A stretch of DNA of 64,000 nt from LVI-A0039 sp033105485 (lineage in GTDB: Bacteria; Bacillota_I; Bacilli_A; UBA3375), in NCBI GenBank assembly GCA_033105485.1, contig CP136956.1, forward strand, positions 806,001 to 870,000, read 5' to 3'. The position numbers and the translations under genes are program-made. The notes beneath the pieces are model-generated. The model was not told the origin of the DNA. It saw nothing but the letters and a program-made list of their open reading frames with translations, and ran no database searches. Positions 16,563-26,422 of this stretch are shown piece after piece. Each line of letters begins with the position of its first letter. Within the stretch, counting starts at the first letter, position 1.

Positions 16563-17390
16563 CTACCTTTTAATTAATCTCGTTTTCGTTAGTTTCTCTG
16601 TGTACTTCTCTTCATCACGTTGAATTAATTTATGATATAAAACATCAATCATAAATAACATTGCAAACCTTGAAGTAGTTGAAAATACACGGGCAATTGA
16701 TTCTGTTGCAATTACATTTAAGTAAGAGTCGACAAAATCACTGTTATTTGCTTTTTGATTACCTATAAGCACTGTACGTGATCCATAAGCTTTTGCTGTC
16801 TCTAAGTTTTTTAAAACTTCTTTTGTAGTAGACGAATACGTAAGTGCAATACTTAACGTCTTCTCTGTTGAGTTACATGCTGTAAAGTGTTGTGTGTGTA
16901 TATCTTGATAAGCTGTAGCATTAAATCCAATTCTTACTAATTTCAGTTGTAAATCTTGAGCAACAATGTTTGTTTCACCTAACGCAAAGATATTGATTTT
17001 ATCACTATTTTTAATTAAATCAATAACATTATTAATATCATCTTCATTAATCTCATTTTTAGTCATTTCAAATGTTGAAATAATATCTTGCATATGCTTT
17101 TCAATATCGCGATCATGAACATCTGAGTTATCATCTTTTTCCTGCTCAAGACGAGCTTGATCAAGGCTGAAAATCATTTCTCCATAACTTTGATACCCTA
17201 TATTATTAGCAAATCTCGAAACTGTAGAGTTCGAGACATTCACTGCTTCTGATATAGTTTTGATTTTTAAACGTGAATAGTCACCTTCAAAATCAAGTAG
17301 GTAACGAGCAATATCATATTTAATATTATCGTTGGAACGTATTAATAAATTTAGACGTTCGAAAACGTCTAAATTTGAATAATCACGCAT
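16563..17390 (-). CDS. MurR/RpiR family transcriptional regulator
   Basis: A 275-residue regulator. The N-terminal HTH_6 domain (about 1-75) has 'TISEAVNVSNSTVSRFANNIGY' as its recognition unit, and a SIS domain (about 115-250) has 'INIFALGETNIVAQDL' and 'IALTYSSTTKEVL', the usual sugar-phosphate pocket. Such proteins control sugar or amino-sugar catabolism. Its ATG overlaps the rpoC stop (TAATG), so it is translated from the RNA polymerase message, which is odd for a carbon regulator. Codons 5-15 hold a perfect 13-bp hairpin. The ligand is unknown; MurA lies further down the same transcript, so an amino-sugar signal is possible. Confidence 0.88.
   Translation of the reverse strand: MRDYSNLDVFERLNLLIRSNDNIKYDIARYLLDFEGDYSRLKIKTISEAVNVSNSTVSRFANNIGYQSYGEMIFSLDQARLEQEKDDNSDVHDRDIEKHMQDIISTFEMTKNEINEDDINNVIDLIKNSDKINIFALGETNIVAQDLQLKLVRIGFNATAYQDIHTQHFTACNSTEKTLSIALTYSSTTKEVLKNLETAKAYGSRTVLIGNQKANNSDFVDSYLNVIATESIARVFSTTSRFAMLFMIDVLYHKLIQRDEEKYTEKLTKTRLIKR
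17347..17376 (-). promoter_or_regulatory. Perfect 13-bp stem with TTCG loop inside the start of rpiR
   Basis: AAATTTAGACGTT, TTCG, then AACGTCTAAATTT on the minus strand, 14 bases after the rpiR start. No T-run follows, so it is not a classical terminator. It could pause ribosomes, protect the 3' end of the rpoC message or act as a DNA operator. It encodes the residues NLDVFERLNL. Confidence 0.7.
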
Positions 17391-20300
17391 TATGCTTGTA
17401 CTTCAGTTTCTACTTCAGCCAGCTCTGTAGCAAGCTTTGCAGCAGCCTCAGCTGCTATTAATTCGTCATTAATCCCTTTGTAGTTATCTACTTTACCAGT
17501 TCCGGCTGGAATTAATTTACCAACAATAACATTTTCCTTAACACCACGTAAGTAATCTTTCTTACCACGTACTGTTGCGTTTGCTAATACTTTTGCAGTT
17601 TCTTGGAATGAAGCTGCAGATAAGAAACTTTCTGTTTTAAGAGATGCTTCCTTGATACCCATAACTGCAGGAACTGCAATTGCTGTATCTTTACCTTTAA
17701 CTAATGCACCTAAGTTTGCATCAACTAATTGGCTGTAACGTAATAATTCTCCTGAGATTAAATCAGTTGAACCACTGTCTACAACACGGATAAATTTAAG
17801 CATTTGACTAACAATGATTTCGATGTGTTTATCGTTGATTCCTACCCCTTGAAGACGGTATACTTTTTGAATTTCTTTTAAGATGTATTTACGAACTTCA
17901 TCTACACCTTTATATTCAAGTAATTCTTTAGTATGTACACTACCTTCTGTTAATAAGTCACCACGAGCTACCATATCTCCACTGTTATACTTAATTTTGT
18001 ATCCATGAGGAATGATTTCTTGTGAAAGAATTTCTTTACCATTTTTAATGATTACTTCGTATCCTGCTGATTTCTCGTTAACTTCTAATTCTCCAGTTTC
18101 AGTAGCAATTACTGCCTTACCTTTTGGAGTACGAGCTTCTAAGATCTCAACGATACGAGGAAGACCTTGTGTAATATCGTTTCCGGCTACCCCACCAGTG
18201 TGGAATGTACGCATTGTAAGTTGTGTACCTGGCTCACCGATTGACTGAGCAGATACGATACCAACTGCTTCACCAACATTAACAAGTTTGTTAGTTGATA
18301 AGTCACGTCCGTAACATTTTTGACATACACCTTGCTTAGATTTACAAGTAAAGATTGTACGTAATTTAACTTCTTTAATATCGTTAGCAATTACTTCTTC
18401 AGCTTGTGCTTCACTAAACATTTCGTCTTTCTCAACAATTAAGTCCCCATCTTTAGTGTAGATAGTTTCAGCTGAGAAACGACCGATAATTCTGTCTTTT
18501 AATTTTTCAATTACTTCTGTACCTTCAGTAATATCAGATACTAAGTTGTAATCGTAAGTATGACAATCTTCTTCTGTTACTACAACATCTTGTGCAACGT
18601 CTACTAGACGACGAGTTAAGTAACCTGAATCGGCTGTCTTAAGTGCTGTATCGGCAAGACCTTTACGGGCACCATGAGAAGAGATGAAGTACTCAAGTAC
18701 TGATAACCCTTCTTTGAATGAAGATTTTACAGGTAATTCGATGATCTCACCACTTGGGGCCGCCATCAGACCACGCATTGCACCTAACTGTTTGAAGTTA
18801 GAACGGTTACCACGGGCACCTGAATCAGACATCATGAAGATGTTGTTTGTATTGTCTAATGTTTCCATTAAGTTATCAGTGATACGCTCACCAGCTTCTG
18901 GCCAGATATCCTGAGTAATTCGTTGGTAACGCTCTTCTTCAGTAATTAATCCCATACCGAATAATGCGTTCCACTCATCTACTTTATCTTGAGCTTCATC
19001 TAAGATGTCTTGTTTTTCAACAGTTGGTACATCGGCGAATGAAATTGAGATTCCTGATAATGCTGAGTATTTATAACCTAAGTCTTTCATACTATCTAAC
19101 ATTTTAGAAGTTTCAGGGATATCGTATTTTTCGAAGATATCGTAAATTAAATCAGATAAGAACCCTTTTTTGAAAGGAATATTAACTGGTGCAGCATTTA
19201 AGTACTCTTGTAAGTTTGTTCCCATAGATACGATGTATTTAGGGTCAATTCCATTAAAGTTCTCAATGTTTGCTTCATTAATATAGTGGTAATCATCTGG
19301 AGTGATTTTATTGAAGATTGTTTTACCAACAGTAGTAAATACTAATTTATCTTCAATGTCTTCACCTAAGTAACCTTTTTCAATTCCTGTAGCCTTAATG
19401 AATACACGGTCTTGTAAAGTAATGTATCTGTTCTCAAAAGCAAGCAAAGCTTCTTTTTCAGACTTGAAGATGTGAACTTTAGTGTTCTTCTCTTCTAATG
19501 ATACATAATAGTTACCTAAGATCATATCCTGAGATGGTGCAACGATTGGTTGTCCATCTTTCGGGTTTAAGATGTTGTTAGAAGCTAACATTAATTTAGT
19601 TGCTTCTTGTTGTGCTTTATCACTTAAAGGTAAGTGAACGGCCATCTGGTCACCATCGAAATCGGCATTATATGCAGAACATACAAGTGGAGATAAACGA
19701 ATTGCTTTACCTTCTACGATACGTGGACGGAAAGCTTGGATCCCTAAACGGTGAAGCGTTGGTGCACGGTTAAGAAGTACTTTTTTAGTTTGAATAACTC
19801 GCTCTAAAGCTTCCCATACATCATCTTCTTGGTTTTCAATTTTAATTTTTGCAAATTTAATATTGAACGCTTTTCCTGATTTTAATAAATCAGCAATTAC
19901 AAACGGTTTGAATAATTCAAGCGCCATTTTCTTTGGAAGACCACACTCATCTAATTTTAAGTTTGGACCTACAACGATTACTGAACGACCACTGAAGTCA
20001 ACACGTTTACCAAGTAAGTTTTGACGGAAACGTCCTTGCTTACCTTTTAACATTTCAACTAGTGATTTTTGAATTTTCTTGTTACGGTTATTAGCCGATA
20101 CAGATTCATTATTTTTAGAGTTATCGAATAATTCTTCAACTGCACGTTGAAGAGCAACACGACCATCGTTTAATAATAATTCAGCTGCATGTACGTTTTT
20201 CATTTCTTTTAATCGGTTGTTACGAATAATTACTTTACGGTAAAGTTCGTTTAAACCAGAAACTACGAAACGTCCAGAACCGATTTGTACTAATGGACGT

Positions 20301-21046
20301 AAATCAGGTGGAATAACAGGAATAACTGTCATTACTAACCATTCAGGACGGTTTCCTGAGTTACGGAAGTTTAATAATAACTCAAGCTTAGCGTTGATTT
20401 TACGTAAGTTATCGTCATTTTTAGCAGCTCCACCACCATTTTTACTTGAAACAATGTTCTTTTTGATATCGATAATTTCATCTTCCATACCTCGGATTTC
20501 TTTATCGATATCATAGTTTTTAAGGTATTCATATAAACCAATTGTACCTGATCTATATTCAATTCCTTTCATCTCAACTAATTTATCTTCTTCCTCAGTA
20601 ATACTACCAGCTGGTAATTGAGAGTTGTTAGATTTAGTTACGATGTATGCGTTGTATTGCATTAATGCATCAATATCACGCATTTTACAACCTAATAAAG
20701 TCATAATGTGTTTTTTATACATTGGAGAAACAACAGGCTCTTCTAATTTGATGTGACCTTTACGTTGTCTTCTAACTTTTGCAGAAATAATATCTACACC
20801 ACAAATCTCACATCTTTTACCTTTATAAGTTGATTTTTTATACTTACCACAGTGACATTCATAGTCTTTTTGTGGCCCGAAAATACGCTCACAGAATAAC
20901 CCACCTAACTCTGGTTTCAGAGTTCGGTAGTTAATTGTTTCGTGCGTTTCAACTTCACCATTTGACCATTCACTAATAATCTTTTCAGGTGATGCTAATT
21001 TGATTTGAATATACTTTACATCTTCAATATGTTTCTGTGCTGTCAT
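17390..21046 (-). CDS. rpoC: DNA-directed RNA polymerase subunit beta'
   Basis: 1218 residues. The first zinc site has CHC near residue 64 and CEIC near 79, the catalytic loop NADFDGD is near 460-466, and a second zinc cluster 'CKSKQGVCQKC' lies late in the chain with 'SIGEPGTQLTMRTFHTGG' after it. GAAAGGA overlaps the upstream ATG at 21052 and sits 5 bases before the ATG at 21046, so I choose the latter, two codons shorter. It follows rpoB by 14 bases and overlaps rpiR. The C-terminal tail is rich in Ala and Glu. Confidence 0.98.
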   Translation of the reverse strand: MTAQKHIEDVKYIQIKLASPEKIISEWSNGEVETHETINYRTLKPELGGLFCERIFGPQKDYECHCGKYKKSTYKGKRCEICGVDIISAKVRRQRKGHIKLEEPVVSPMYKKHIMTLLGCKMRDIDALMQYNAYIVTKSNNSQLPAGSITEEEDKLVEMKGIEYRSGTIGLYEYLKNYDIDKEIRGMEDEIIDIKKNIVSSKNGGGAAKNDDNLRKINAKLELLLNFRNSGNRPEWLVMTVIPVIPPDLRPLVQIGSGRFVVSGLNELYRKVIIRNNRLKEMKNVHAAELLLNDGRVALQRAVEELFDNSKNNESVSANNRNKKIQKSLVEMLKGKQGRFRQNLLGKRVDFSGRSVIVVGPNLKLDECGLPKKMALELFKPFVIADLLKSGKAFNIKFAKIKIENQEDDVWEALERVIQTKKVLLNRAPTLHRLGIQAFRPRIVEGKAIRLSPLVCSAYNADFDGDQMAVHLPLSDKAQQEATKLMLASNNILNPKDGQPIVAPSQDMILGNYYVSLEEKNTKVHIFKSEKEALLAFENRYITLQDRVFIKATGIEKGYLGEDIEDKLVFTTVGKTIFNKITPDDYHYINEANIENFNGIDPKYIVSMGTNLQEYLNAAPVNIPFKKGFLSDLIYDIFEKYDIPETSKMLDSMKDLGYKYSALSGISISFADVPTVEKQDILDEAQDKVDEWNALFGMGLITEEERYQRITQDIWPEAGERITDNLMETLDNTNNIFMMSDSGARGNRSNFKQLGAMRGLMAAPSGEIIELPVKSSFKEGLSVLEYFISSHGARKGLADTALKTADSGYLTRRLVDVAQDVVVTEEDCHTYDYNLVSDITEGTEVIEKLKDRIIGRFSAETIYTKDGDLIVEKDEMFSEAQAEEVIANDIKEVKLRTIFTCKSKQGVCQKCYGRDLSTNKLVNVGEAVGIVSAQSIGEPGTQLTMRTFHTGGVAGNDITQGLPRIVEILEARTPKGKAVIATETGELEVNEKSAGYEVIIKNGKEILSQEIIPHGYKIKYNSGDMVARGDLLTEGSVHTKELLEYKGVDEVRKYILKEIQKVYRLQGVGINDKHIEIIVSQMLKFIRVVDSGSTDLISGELLRYSQLVDANLGALVKGKDTAIAVPAVMGIKEASLKTESFLSAASFQETAKVLANATVRGKKDYLRGVKENVIVGKLIPAGTGKVDNYKGINDELIAAEAAAKLATELAEVETEVQA

Positions 21047-21060
21047 TGGCATCCTTTCTT

Positions 21061-24000
21061 CTAATATTCGATTAAGTCTGTAATTTTAACTTCTGTATCA
21101 GTTTCATCATACATACCCATATCGATACCTAGACCTTGAATCTCGTTTAATAATACGTTGAATGATTCAGTTAGAACTGTTTCATCGTAGTCTTCTCCAC
21201 GTAAAATTGAGTCATATTTCTTAGAACGACCAAAGATATCATCAGATTTAACAGTTAATAACTCTTGTAATGTGTGCGCTGCACCATATGCTTCAAGAGC
21301 CCAAACTTCCATCTCTCCGAATCTTTGTCCACCGAATTGAGCCTTACCACCAAGTGGTTGTTGAGTAACTAATGAGTATGGTCCAATTGCACGAGCGTGC
21401 ATCTTATCTTCAACCATGTGTGATAATTTCATGATGTACATTACACCAACAGTTACGTCTTTATCAAACTTCTCACCAGTACGTCCATCAATTAATGGGA
21501 ACTTACCTGTAGATTTAATTCCAGCTTTATCCATAAGACCTAATAATTCTTCTTCTGAAGCCCCTTCGAATACCTCTGTTGCGAACTTCATACCAAGCAT
21601 TTTACCTGTAATACCTAAGTGCATTTCAAGTACTTGTCCGATGTTCATACGAGATGGTACCCCTAATGGGTTTAACATGATGTCAACTGGAGTTCCGTCT
21701 TCTAAGTATGGCATGTCTTCACGAGGTAAGATTTTAGAGATAACCCCTTTGTTACCGTGGCGTCCCGCCATCTTATCCCCTTCTTGGATTTTACGTTTTT
21801 GAGCAACGTATACTTTAACGATTTTCTTAACTTCGCTAGCAGCTTCGATTTCGTCAGCATCGTACACTAATACTTTTTGTACAATACCTCCTCCACCATT
21901 TTGAATACGTAATGATTCATCTTTAACATCTTTAGTTTTCTCACCGAAGATATCGAATAATAATTTCTCTTCTTCTGTAAGCTCACTCTTACCTTTAGGA
22001 GTTACTTTACCAACTAAGATATCACCAGCTTCAACACGAGTACCTTCAATAACGATACCGTCTTCATCTAAGTGCTTTTTAGCTTCATCACTTACGTTTG
22101 GAATATCACGAGTAATTTGTGAAGTTCCTAATTTAGTTTGTAATACCTCACATACATATTCTTCAATGTGAATTGAAGTATATACATCTTCAGTTACTAA
22201 ACGGTCAGATACGATAATCGCATCCTCATAGTTATAACCATCCCAAGTTAAGAATGCAACAACTGCATTTTTACCAAGAGCTAATTCTCCGTCTTTAAGA
22301 CCAGTACCATCAGCAATTACTTGATCCTGAACAACAGTATCTCCTAATTTAACAATTGGACTTTGGTTTAAAGTTGTACCATTGTTTGTACGACGGTATT
22401 TAACTAACTTATAATCAGTTACTCCACTTTCACCTTCAATAGAGATAACTTCACTTGTAACACCAACAACCTTACCAGGTTCTTTAGCATTTACAACACT
22501 ACTACTATCTTTACCAACGTGGTGTTCCATTGAAGTACCAACGATAGGACTTTCATTAATCATTAAAGGCACGGCTTGACGTTGCATGTTGGCACCCATA
22601 AGTGCACGCGTTACGTCATCGTTCTCTAAGAATGGAATTAATCCTGCTCCGGCAGAGAATACTTGTTTCGGAGAAATCTCGATGTAATCGATCATCTCTA
22701 ACGGACGGATTTCATTTTGACCATTGTAACGAGATGGAATTTCACGTTCAATGATTTCATTTGTTTCATCATCAATCTCAACAGTTGATTGACCTACACA
22801 GAATCTACTTTCGTCGATTGCTGTTAAGTATTCTGGAGTTTCACTTACGAATGAAGTTAAGAACTTACCATCTTTATCGAATTTCTTAGTTACTTTTAAG
22901 TAAGGAGACTCGATGAATCCTTTGTCATTAATTCTTGCATATACTGTAAGAGATGACATAAGACCGATGTTTCCTCCCTCTGGAGATTCGATTGGACAAA
23001 CACGTCCATAGTGAGTAAAGTGTACATCACGAACGTCCATAGTTGCACGATCTCTTGAGATACCACCTGGTCCAAGTGCAGATAAACGACGTTTGTTTGT
23101 AAGTTCTGCTAATGGGTTTACTTGATCCATGAATTGAGATAATTGCCCTGAAGCGAAGAATCTTTGTAATCCGTTGTTAAATCTGTTTGTAGTAAAGATT
23201 TTACCAATTACATTTCCATTTTCATTGTCATCAATGTTTTGGAATCCGTAACGACGAATGTTTCTTTCAATGTCATATAATCCACGAGAGAATTCTTGTT
23301 CTACTAATTCTCCTACTAAACGTACACGACGGTTACCTAAGTGATCACGGTCATCTAATTTACCTACTCCGTGAATTAATCCGAAGAAGTAGTTGAAGTA
23401 TACTAACATATCAGCTAACTGTAAGTTCATGATGTCATCATCAGACTCAACAGTACCGATTACTGGAATAACTTCATCGTACATTGGAGTGTGAACTAAT
23501 ACTTTTTGAAGTTCTACTTCACTGTCAATTCCAAGTTCTAAGTTTTTGATTTTTTCAGTGAAACGACCAAATCCACTTTCTAAGATATCTGTAAGAACAT
23601 CAATGTTCTTAGCGTTAATTACAGTTCCTTCAGGAATCATAATTGTTTCGTCTTTTAAGTGTTTAACATCTTCAGCAAGTCTCATACCGAAGAATCTTGA
23701 GTTAACGTTCATTGTCGAGTTTTTCACTAGATCAGCTTTGAAGTTGAATTTATAACGACCAACTTCACCGAAGTGGTAACTTCTACCTTCAAAGAAACGA
23801 GAGTAAATATCATTGATTAACTTACGTTTGTTTTCGATGTTGTGTTGTACTTTTTTAATTAATGTATTTTCTTTATTGTACTTGTTAGTGTCACAGAAAT
23901 TTAGGAATTCAGCGATTTCTGCTGCAGTGTTACCTGTGTTGATTTCGTCAACGATCATTTGGTAAATTTGAGCATCAGTTAATTTTAAGATACCTTTTTC

Positions 24001-25029
24001 GATAGCAGGGATTGCGCTTACATCTCCACCACGCTTTTCAACATTGTGTAAAATGTTGTCGATATCTTTAGTGAAGTCGATTGATTCGATTCCACTCATA
24101 CCTTGTGAAATGATTTGAGCAACAAAGAATTCATTTACAGCTTTGTTAAAGTCATTTTCACTGTCCGTGTTAACCATATCACGAACAAAACGAGTATCAC
24201 CTAAAAGTGAGAACATGTTGTCATATTCTAAACCTAAAATTTTGAAGAATGAAGTTAAGTTTACTTTTCGTGATGAGTCGAATTGTAACTTAACGAAGTT
24301 TTTACGTAATTCTTTCTTCATTTCAGATACATGTTTCTTAGCACCTTTAATTTGCTCGTTTAAAACGGCGTTGATAAGTTTTTCGTTATCTTCTAAAGTT
24401 CCAGGTTCAAGTTCAGCAAACTCAGTTGGAGTTACTAAATCTAAGTTACGGATTTGATCACAAATATCTTCTAACATTGAGTAAATGTTGTTTGAGTATC
24501 TTTGCTCAATACTAATACGAGTACCACGTGCTGGCATAATTTGACCAACAAGTTTTTCATCACGTTGACCTTTATCACGGTCTTTAGTAACGTATAAATC
24601 TGGAGAACGAACTAATTGAGAAACAATAACACGCTCTACCCCGTTGATGATGAATGTACCACGGTGAGTCATTTGTGGTAAATCTGCTAAGAAGATTTCT
24701 TGTTCTTGAACACTTAACCCTTCTTTTAAGTTAAATAATTCTAAGTGAAGCTTAAGTGGTTTAGTATAGTTTAATCCACGGTTTTTGTACTCCATGATAT
24801 CATCGAAGTTTCTTTCCGCTTCATCGAAACTAAACCCTTTGTAACGAATTTCGAAGTTTCCTTCATCGTCACCTACTGGGAAGTAGTTAACGAAAATTTT
24901 ATCTAAATTTTTGTCGATCATCTTCTGGTAAGAAGCTGTTTGAATATCGTTTAAATTTGGGACATCCATACGAGTTTTACGATCCGAAAAATTATAACGT
25001 TCGTTAATTCCAAGTTTGATTTTATTCAT
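21061..25029 (-). CDS. rpoB: DNA-directed RNA polymerase subunit beta
   Basis: 1322 residues, longer than the Bacillus form (about 1190). The extra length is not localised precisely, but residues about 190-440 are the likely region. The rifampicin pocket at 629-656 reads 'QLSQFMDQVNPLAELTNKRR' and so on: Asp635 and Ser650 (E. coli D516, S531) are kept, but Asn645 (codon at 23095-23097) replaces His526, with Val637 and Ala641 for N518 and S522. 'HYGRVCPIESPEGGNIGLM' and 'GDKMAGRHGNKG' are standard. GGAGG precedes the ATG. No promoter is seen in the 62-base gap from rpmA, which is filled by a hairpin. Confidence 0.98.
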   Translation of the reverse strand: MNKIKLGINERYNFSDRKTRMDVPNLNDIQTASYQKMIDKNLDKIFVNYFPVGDDEGNFEIRYKGFSFDEAERNFDDIMEYKNRGLNYTKPLKLHLELFNLKEGLSVQEQEIFLADLPQMTHRGTFIINGVERVIVSQLVRSPDLYVTKDRDKGQRDEKLVGQIMPARGTRISIEQRYSNNIYSMLEDICDQIRNLDLVTPTEFAELEPGTLEDNEKLINAVLNEQIKGAKKHVSEMKKELRKNFVKLQFDSSRKVNLTSFFKILGLEYDNMFSLLGDTRFVRDMVNTDSENDFNKAVNEFFVAQIISQGMSGIESIDFTKDIDNILHNVEKRGGDVSAIPAIEKGILKLTDAQIYQMIVDEINTGNTAAEIAEFLNFCDTNKYNKENTLIKKVQHNIENKRKLINDIYSRFFEGRSYHFGEVGRYKFNFKADLVKNSTMNVNSRFFGMRLAEDVKHLKDETIMIPEGTVINAKNIDVLTDILESGFGRFTEKIKNLELGIDSEVELQKVLVHTPMYDEVIPVIGTVESDDDIMNLQLADMLVYFNYFFGLIHGVGKLDDRDHLGNRRVRLVGELVEQEFSRGLYDIERNIRRYGFQNIDDNENGNVIGKIFTTNRFNNGLQRFFASGQLSQFMDQVNPLAELTNKRRLSALGPGGISRDRATMDVRDVHFTHYGRVCPIESPEGGNIGLMSSLTVYARINDKGFIESPYLKVTKKFDKDGKFLTSFVSETPEYLTAIDESRFCVGQSTVEIDDETNEIIEREIPSRYNGQNEIRPLEMIDYIEISPKQVFSAGAGLIPFLENDDVTRALMGANMQRQAVPLMINESPIVGTSMEHHVGKDSSSVVNAKEPGKVVGVTSEVISIEGESGVTDYKLVKYRRTNNGTTLNQSPIVKLGDTVVQDQVIADGTGLKDGELALGKNAVVAFLTWDGYNYEDAIIVSDRLVTEDVYTSIHIEEYVCEVLQTKLGTSQITRDIPNVSDEAKKHLDEDGIVIEGTRVEAGDILVGKVTPKGKSELTEEEKLLFDIFGEKTKDVKDESLRIQNGGGGIVQKVLVYDADEIEAASEVKKIVKVYVAQKRKIQEGDKMAGRHGNKGVISKILPREDMPYLEDGTPVDIMLNPLGVPSRMNIGQVLEMHLGITGKMLGMKFATEVFEGASEEELLGLMDKAGIKSTGKFPLIDGRTGEKFDKDVTVGVMYIMKLSHMVEDKMHARAIGPYSLVTQQPLGGKAQFGGQRFGEMEVWALEAYGAAHTLQELLTVKSDDIFGRSKKYDSILRGEDYDETVLTESFNVLLNEIQGLGIDMGMYDETDTEVKITDLIEY

Positions 25030-25063
25030 ATATTTCCTCCAATATGTACTTAAAACACCACAA

Positions 25064-25090
25064 AAAGTGATGGACTTATTCCATCACTTG
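25064..25090 (-). terminator. Hairpin between rpmA and rpoB (attenuator or partial terminator)
   Basis: Minus-strand AAGTGATGGA pairs with TCCATCACTT over a 5-base loop, followed by TTTTTG. The short T-run suggests incomplete termination. Since rpoB has no separate promoter visible, polymerase must read through it. Confidence 0.75.
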
Positions 25091-25091
25091 T

Positions 25092-25370
25092 TTATCTTGG
25101 GTATACTGAGACTTGTTTTTTATCTTTACCTTTTCTTTCGAACTTAACTACACCAGTAACTTTAGCAAATAGAGTATCGTCTCCACCTCTACCTACGTTT
25201 TGACCTGGATGAATTTTAGTTCCTCTTTGACGGTAAATGATTGTACCTGCATGAACAGTTTGTCCATCTGCTGCTTTTGCACCTAATCTTTTAGATTCTG
25301 AGTCACGACCATTTTTCGTAGAACCAGTACCTTTTTTAGATGCAAACAGTTGTAAGTTTAACTTAAGCAT
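25092..25370 (-). CDS. rpmA: 50S ribosomal protein bL27 with cleavable N-terminal extension
   Basis: 92 residues. The N-terminus MLKLNLQLFA followed by SKKGTGSTKNGRDS is the Staphylococcus-type extension that must be removed by the Prp protease so that the mature end can reach the peptidyl-transferase centre. The rest ('GQTVHAGTIIYRQRGTKIHPG') is canonical bL27. Its start overlaps the end of prp by 8 bases, coupling substrate and protease. Confidence 0.97.
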   Translation of the reverse strand: MLKLNLQLFASKKGTGSTKNGRDSESKRLGAKAADGQTVHAGTIIYRQRGTKIHPGQNVGRGGDDTLFAKVTGVVKFERKGKDKKQVSVYPR

Positions 25371-25680
25371 TGTTTGCCTCCCTTATATCAATATATTCGT
25401 TATATTGTTCTTCTATCATTTCGAGTCCGAGAATAAGTGTATCCATTAATAGTTTTGTTTCATCATCAGATTTAACAACTTCTATTTGCATGTATCCACC
25501 ATCTTCTTCGTCAATTTCAATTGTAATAAACTTTTCCATAGCGTCAAGTTTATTAGCAATCGTAAACATGATCATTGACACAGCACTGCAAACGATATCA
25601 CTACCGATTTCAGAATACTCTGCATGACCTGTCACTTCAACTTTATCTGTAACATTACGATTTACATGTACATGTATCAT
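25363..25680 (-). CDS. prp: Ribosomal-processing cysteine protease Prp
   Basis: 105 residues of the YsxB/Prp family. The probable catalytic pair is His in 'VTGHAEYSE' (about residue 19) and Cys in 'SDIVCSAVS' (about 31). The protein lies between rplU (2-base gap) and rpmA (8-base overlap), the conserved Bacillota order, and its expected target sequence is present at the N-terminus of the bL27 encoded next. Loss would block bL27 maturation, so it is probably essential. Confidence 0.93.
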   Translation of the reverse strand: MIHVHVNRNVTDKVEVTGHAEYSEIGSDIVCSAVSMIMFTIANKLDAMEKFITIEIDEEDGGYMQIEVVKSDDETKLLMDTLILGLEMIEEQYNEYIDIREANNA

Positions 25681-25682
25681 AA

Positions 25683-25982
25683 TTATCCAGCAATGTTAGT
25701 AATTTTAACTTTAGTATATTGTTGTCTGTGACCTTTTTTGTTACGGTAATCTTTTTTAGCTTTGAATTTGAAGATTGTAATTTTCTTCCCTTTACCTTGC
25801 TTAACGATTTCACCTTCAACTTTTGCTCCATCAACGAAAGGAGTTCCAATTTTGTCTCCAACCATGATTACTTCATCAAAAGTTACAGTGTCACCAGCTT
25901 CACCAGCTAATTTTTCAACGAAGATTTCTCTTCCTTCTTCAACACGGTATTGTTTACCACCAGTTTTAATAATAGCGTTCAT
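25683..25982 (-). CDS. rplU: 50S ribosomal protein bL21
   Basis: 99 residues, starting MNAIIKTGGKQYRVEEGREI and ending 'GHRQQYTKVKITNIAG', typical of bL21, a 23S-binding protein adjoining bL20. First gene of the rplU-prp-rpmA set. It is preceded by a structured leader. AAAGGAAAAAG precedes the ATG. Confidence 0.97.
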   Translation of the reverse strand: MNAIIKTGGKQYRVEEGREIFVEKLAGEAGDTVTFDEVIMVGDKIGTPFVDGAKVEGEIVKQGKGKKITIFKFKAKKDYRNKKGHRQQYTKVKITNIAG

Positions 25983-26047
25983 CTTTTTCCTTTCCGCTAT
26001 GCCTTTAAGGTATAAATTTTAGACCTGTTCAGCGCATCTCTTTATAA
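25983..26047 (-). ncRNA. Candidate L21 leader element
   Basis: The minus strand between rplT and rplU can form nested pairings: CGCT with AGCG, and inside it AGGT with ACCT. The 3' part (CTTAAAGGCATAGCGGAAAGG) resembles the Bacillota L21 leader as I remember it. It ends at the rplU Shine-Dalgarno, so binding of bL21 could repress the rplU-prp-rpmA genes. Confidence 0.6.
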
Positions 26048-26404
26048 TTAGTTTAATTCAGCTTTAGCGATTTCAACGAATTTTGCAAAACCTTGAGGAT
26101 CGTTAACTGCTAAGTCAGCTAACATTTTTCTGTTAACTTCAACACCAGCACGGCTTAATCCGTTCATTAAACGAGAGTATGACATACCTTCGTTTCTAGC
26201 TGCTGCATTAATACGAGTAATCCATAATTTACGGAATTCTCTTTTTCTTTGTTTTCTATCTCTGTATGAGTATCTTAATGATCTCATTACTTGTTCATTT
26301 GCAGTTTTGTATAAAGTTCTTTTAGAACCGTAGTAACCTTTTGCAAGTTTTAATACTTTTTTACGTCTTTGTCTTGTAGTGTATCCACCTTTTACTCTTG
26401 GCAT
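26048..26404 (-). CDS. rplT: 50S ribosomal protein bL20
   Basis: 118 residues. 'MPRVKGGYTTRQRRKKVLKL' and 'GYYGSKRTLYKTANEQVMRS' form the long basic N-terminal helix, and a globular C-terminal half binds 23S rRNA and, as an autoregulator, its own mRNA. It follows rpmI by 18 bases. infC, normally the first gene of this set, is not upstream; an IS remnant is found there instead. Confidence 0.98.
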   Translation of the reverse strand: MPRVKGGYTTRQRRKKVLKLAKGYYGSKRTLYKTANEQVMRSLRYSYRDRKQRKREFRKLWITRINAAARNEGMSYSRLMNGLSRAGVEVNRKMLADLAVNDPQGFAKFVEIAKAELN

Positions 26405-26422
26405 AATAGCCTCCCTTCATAA

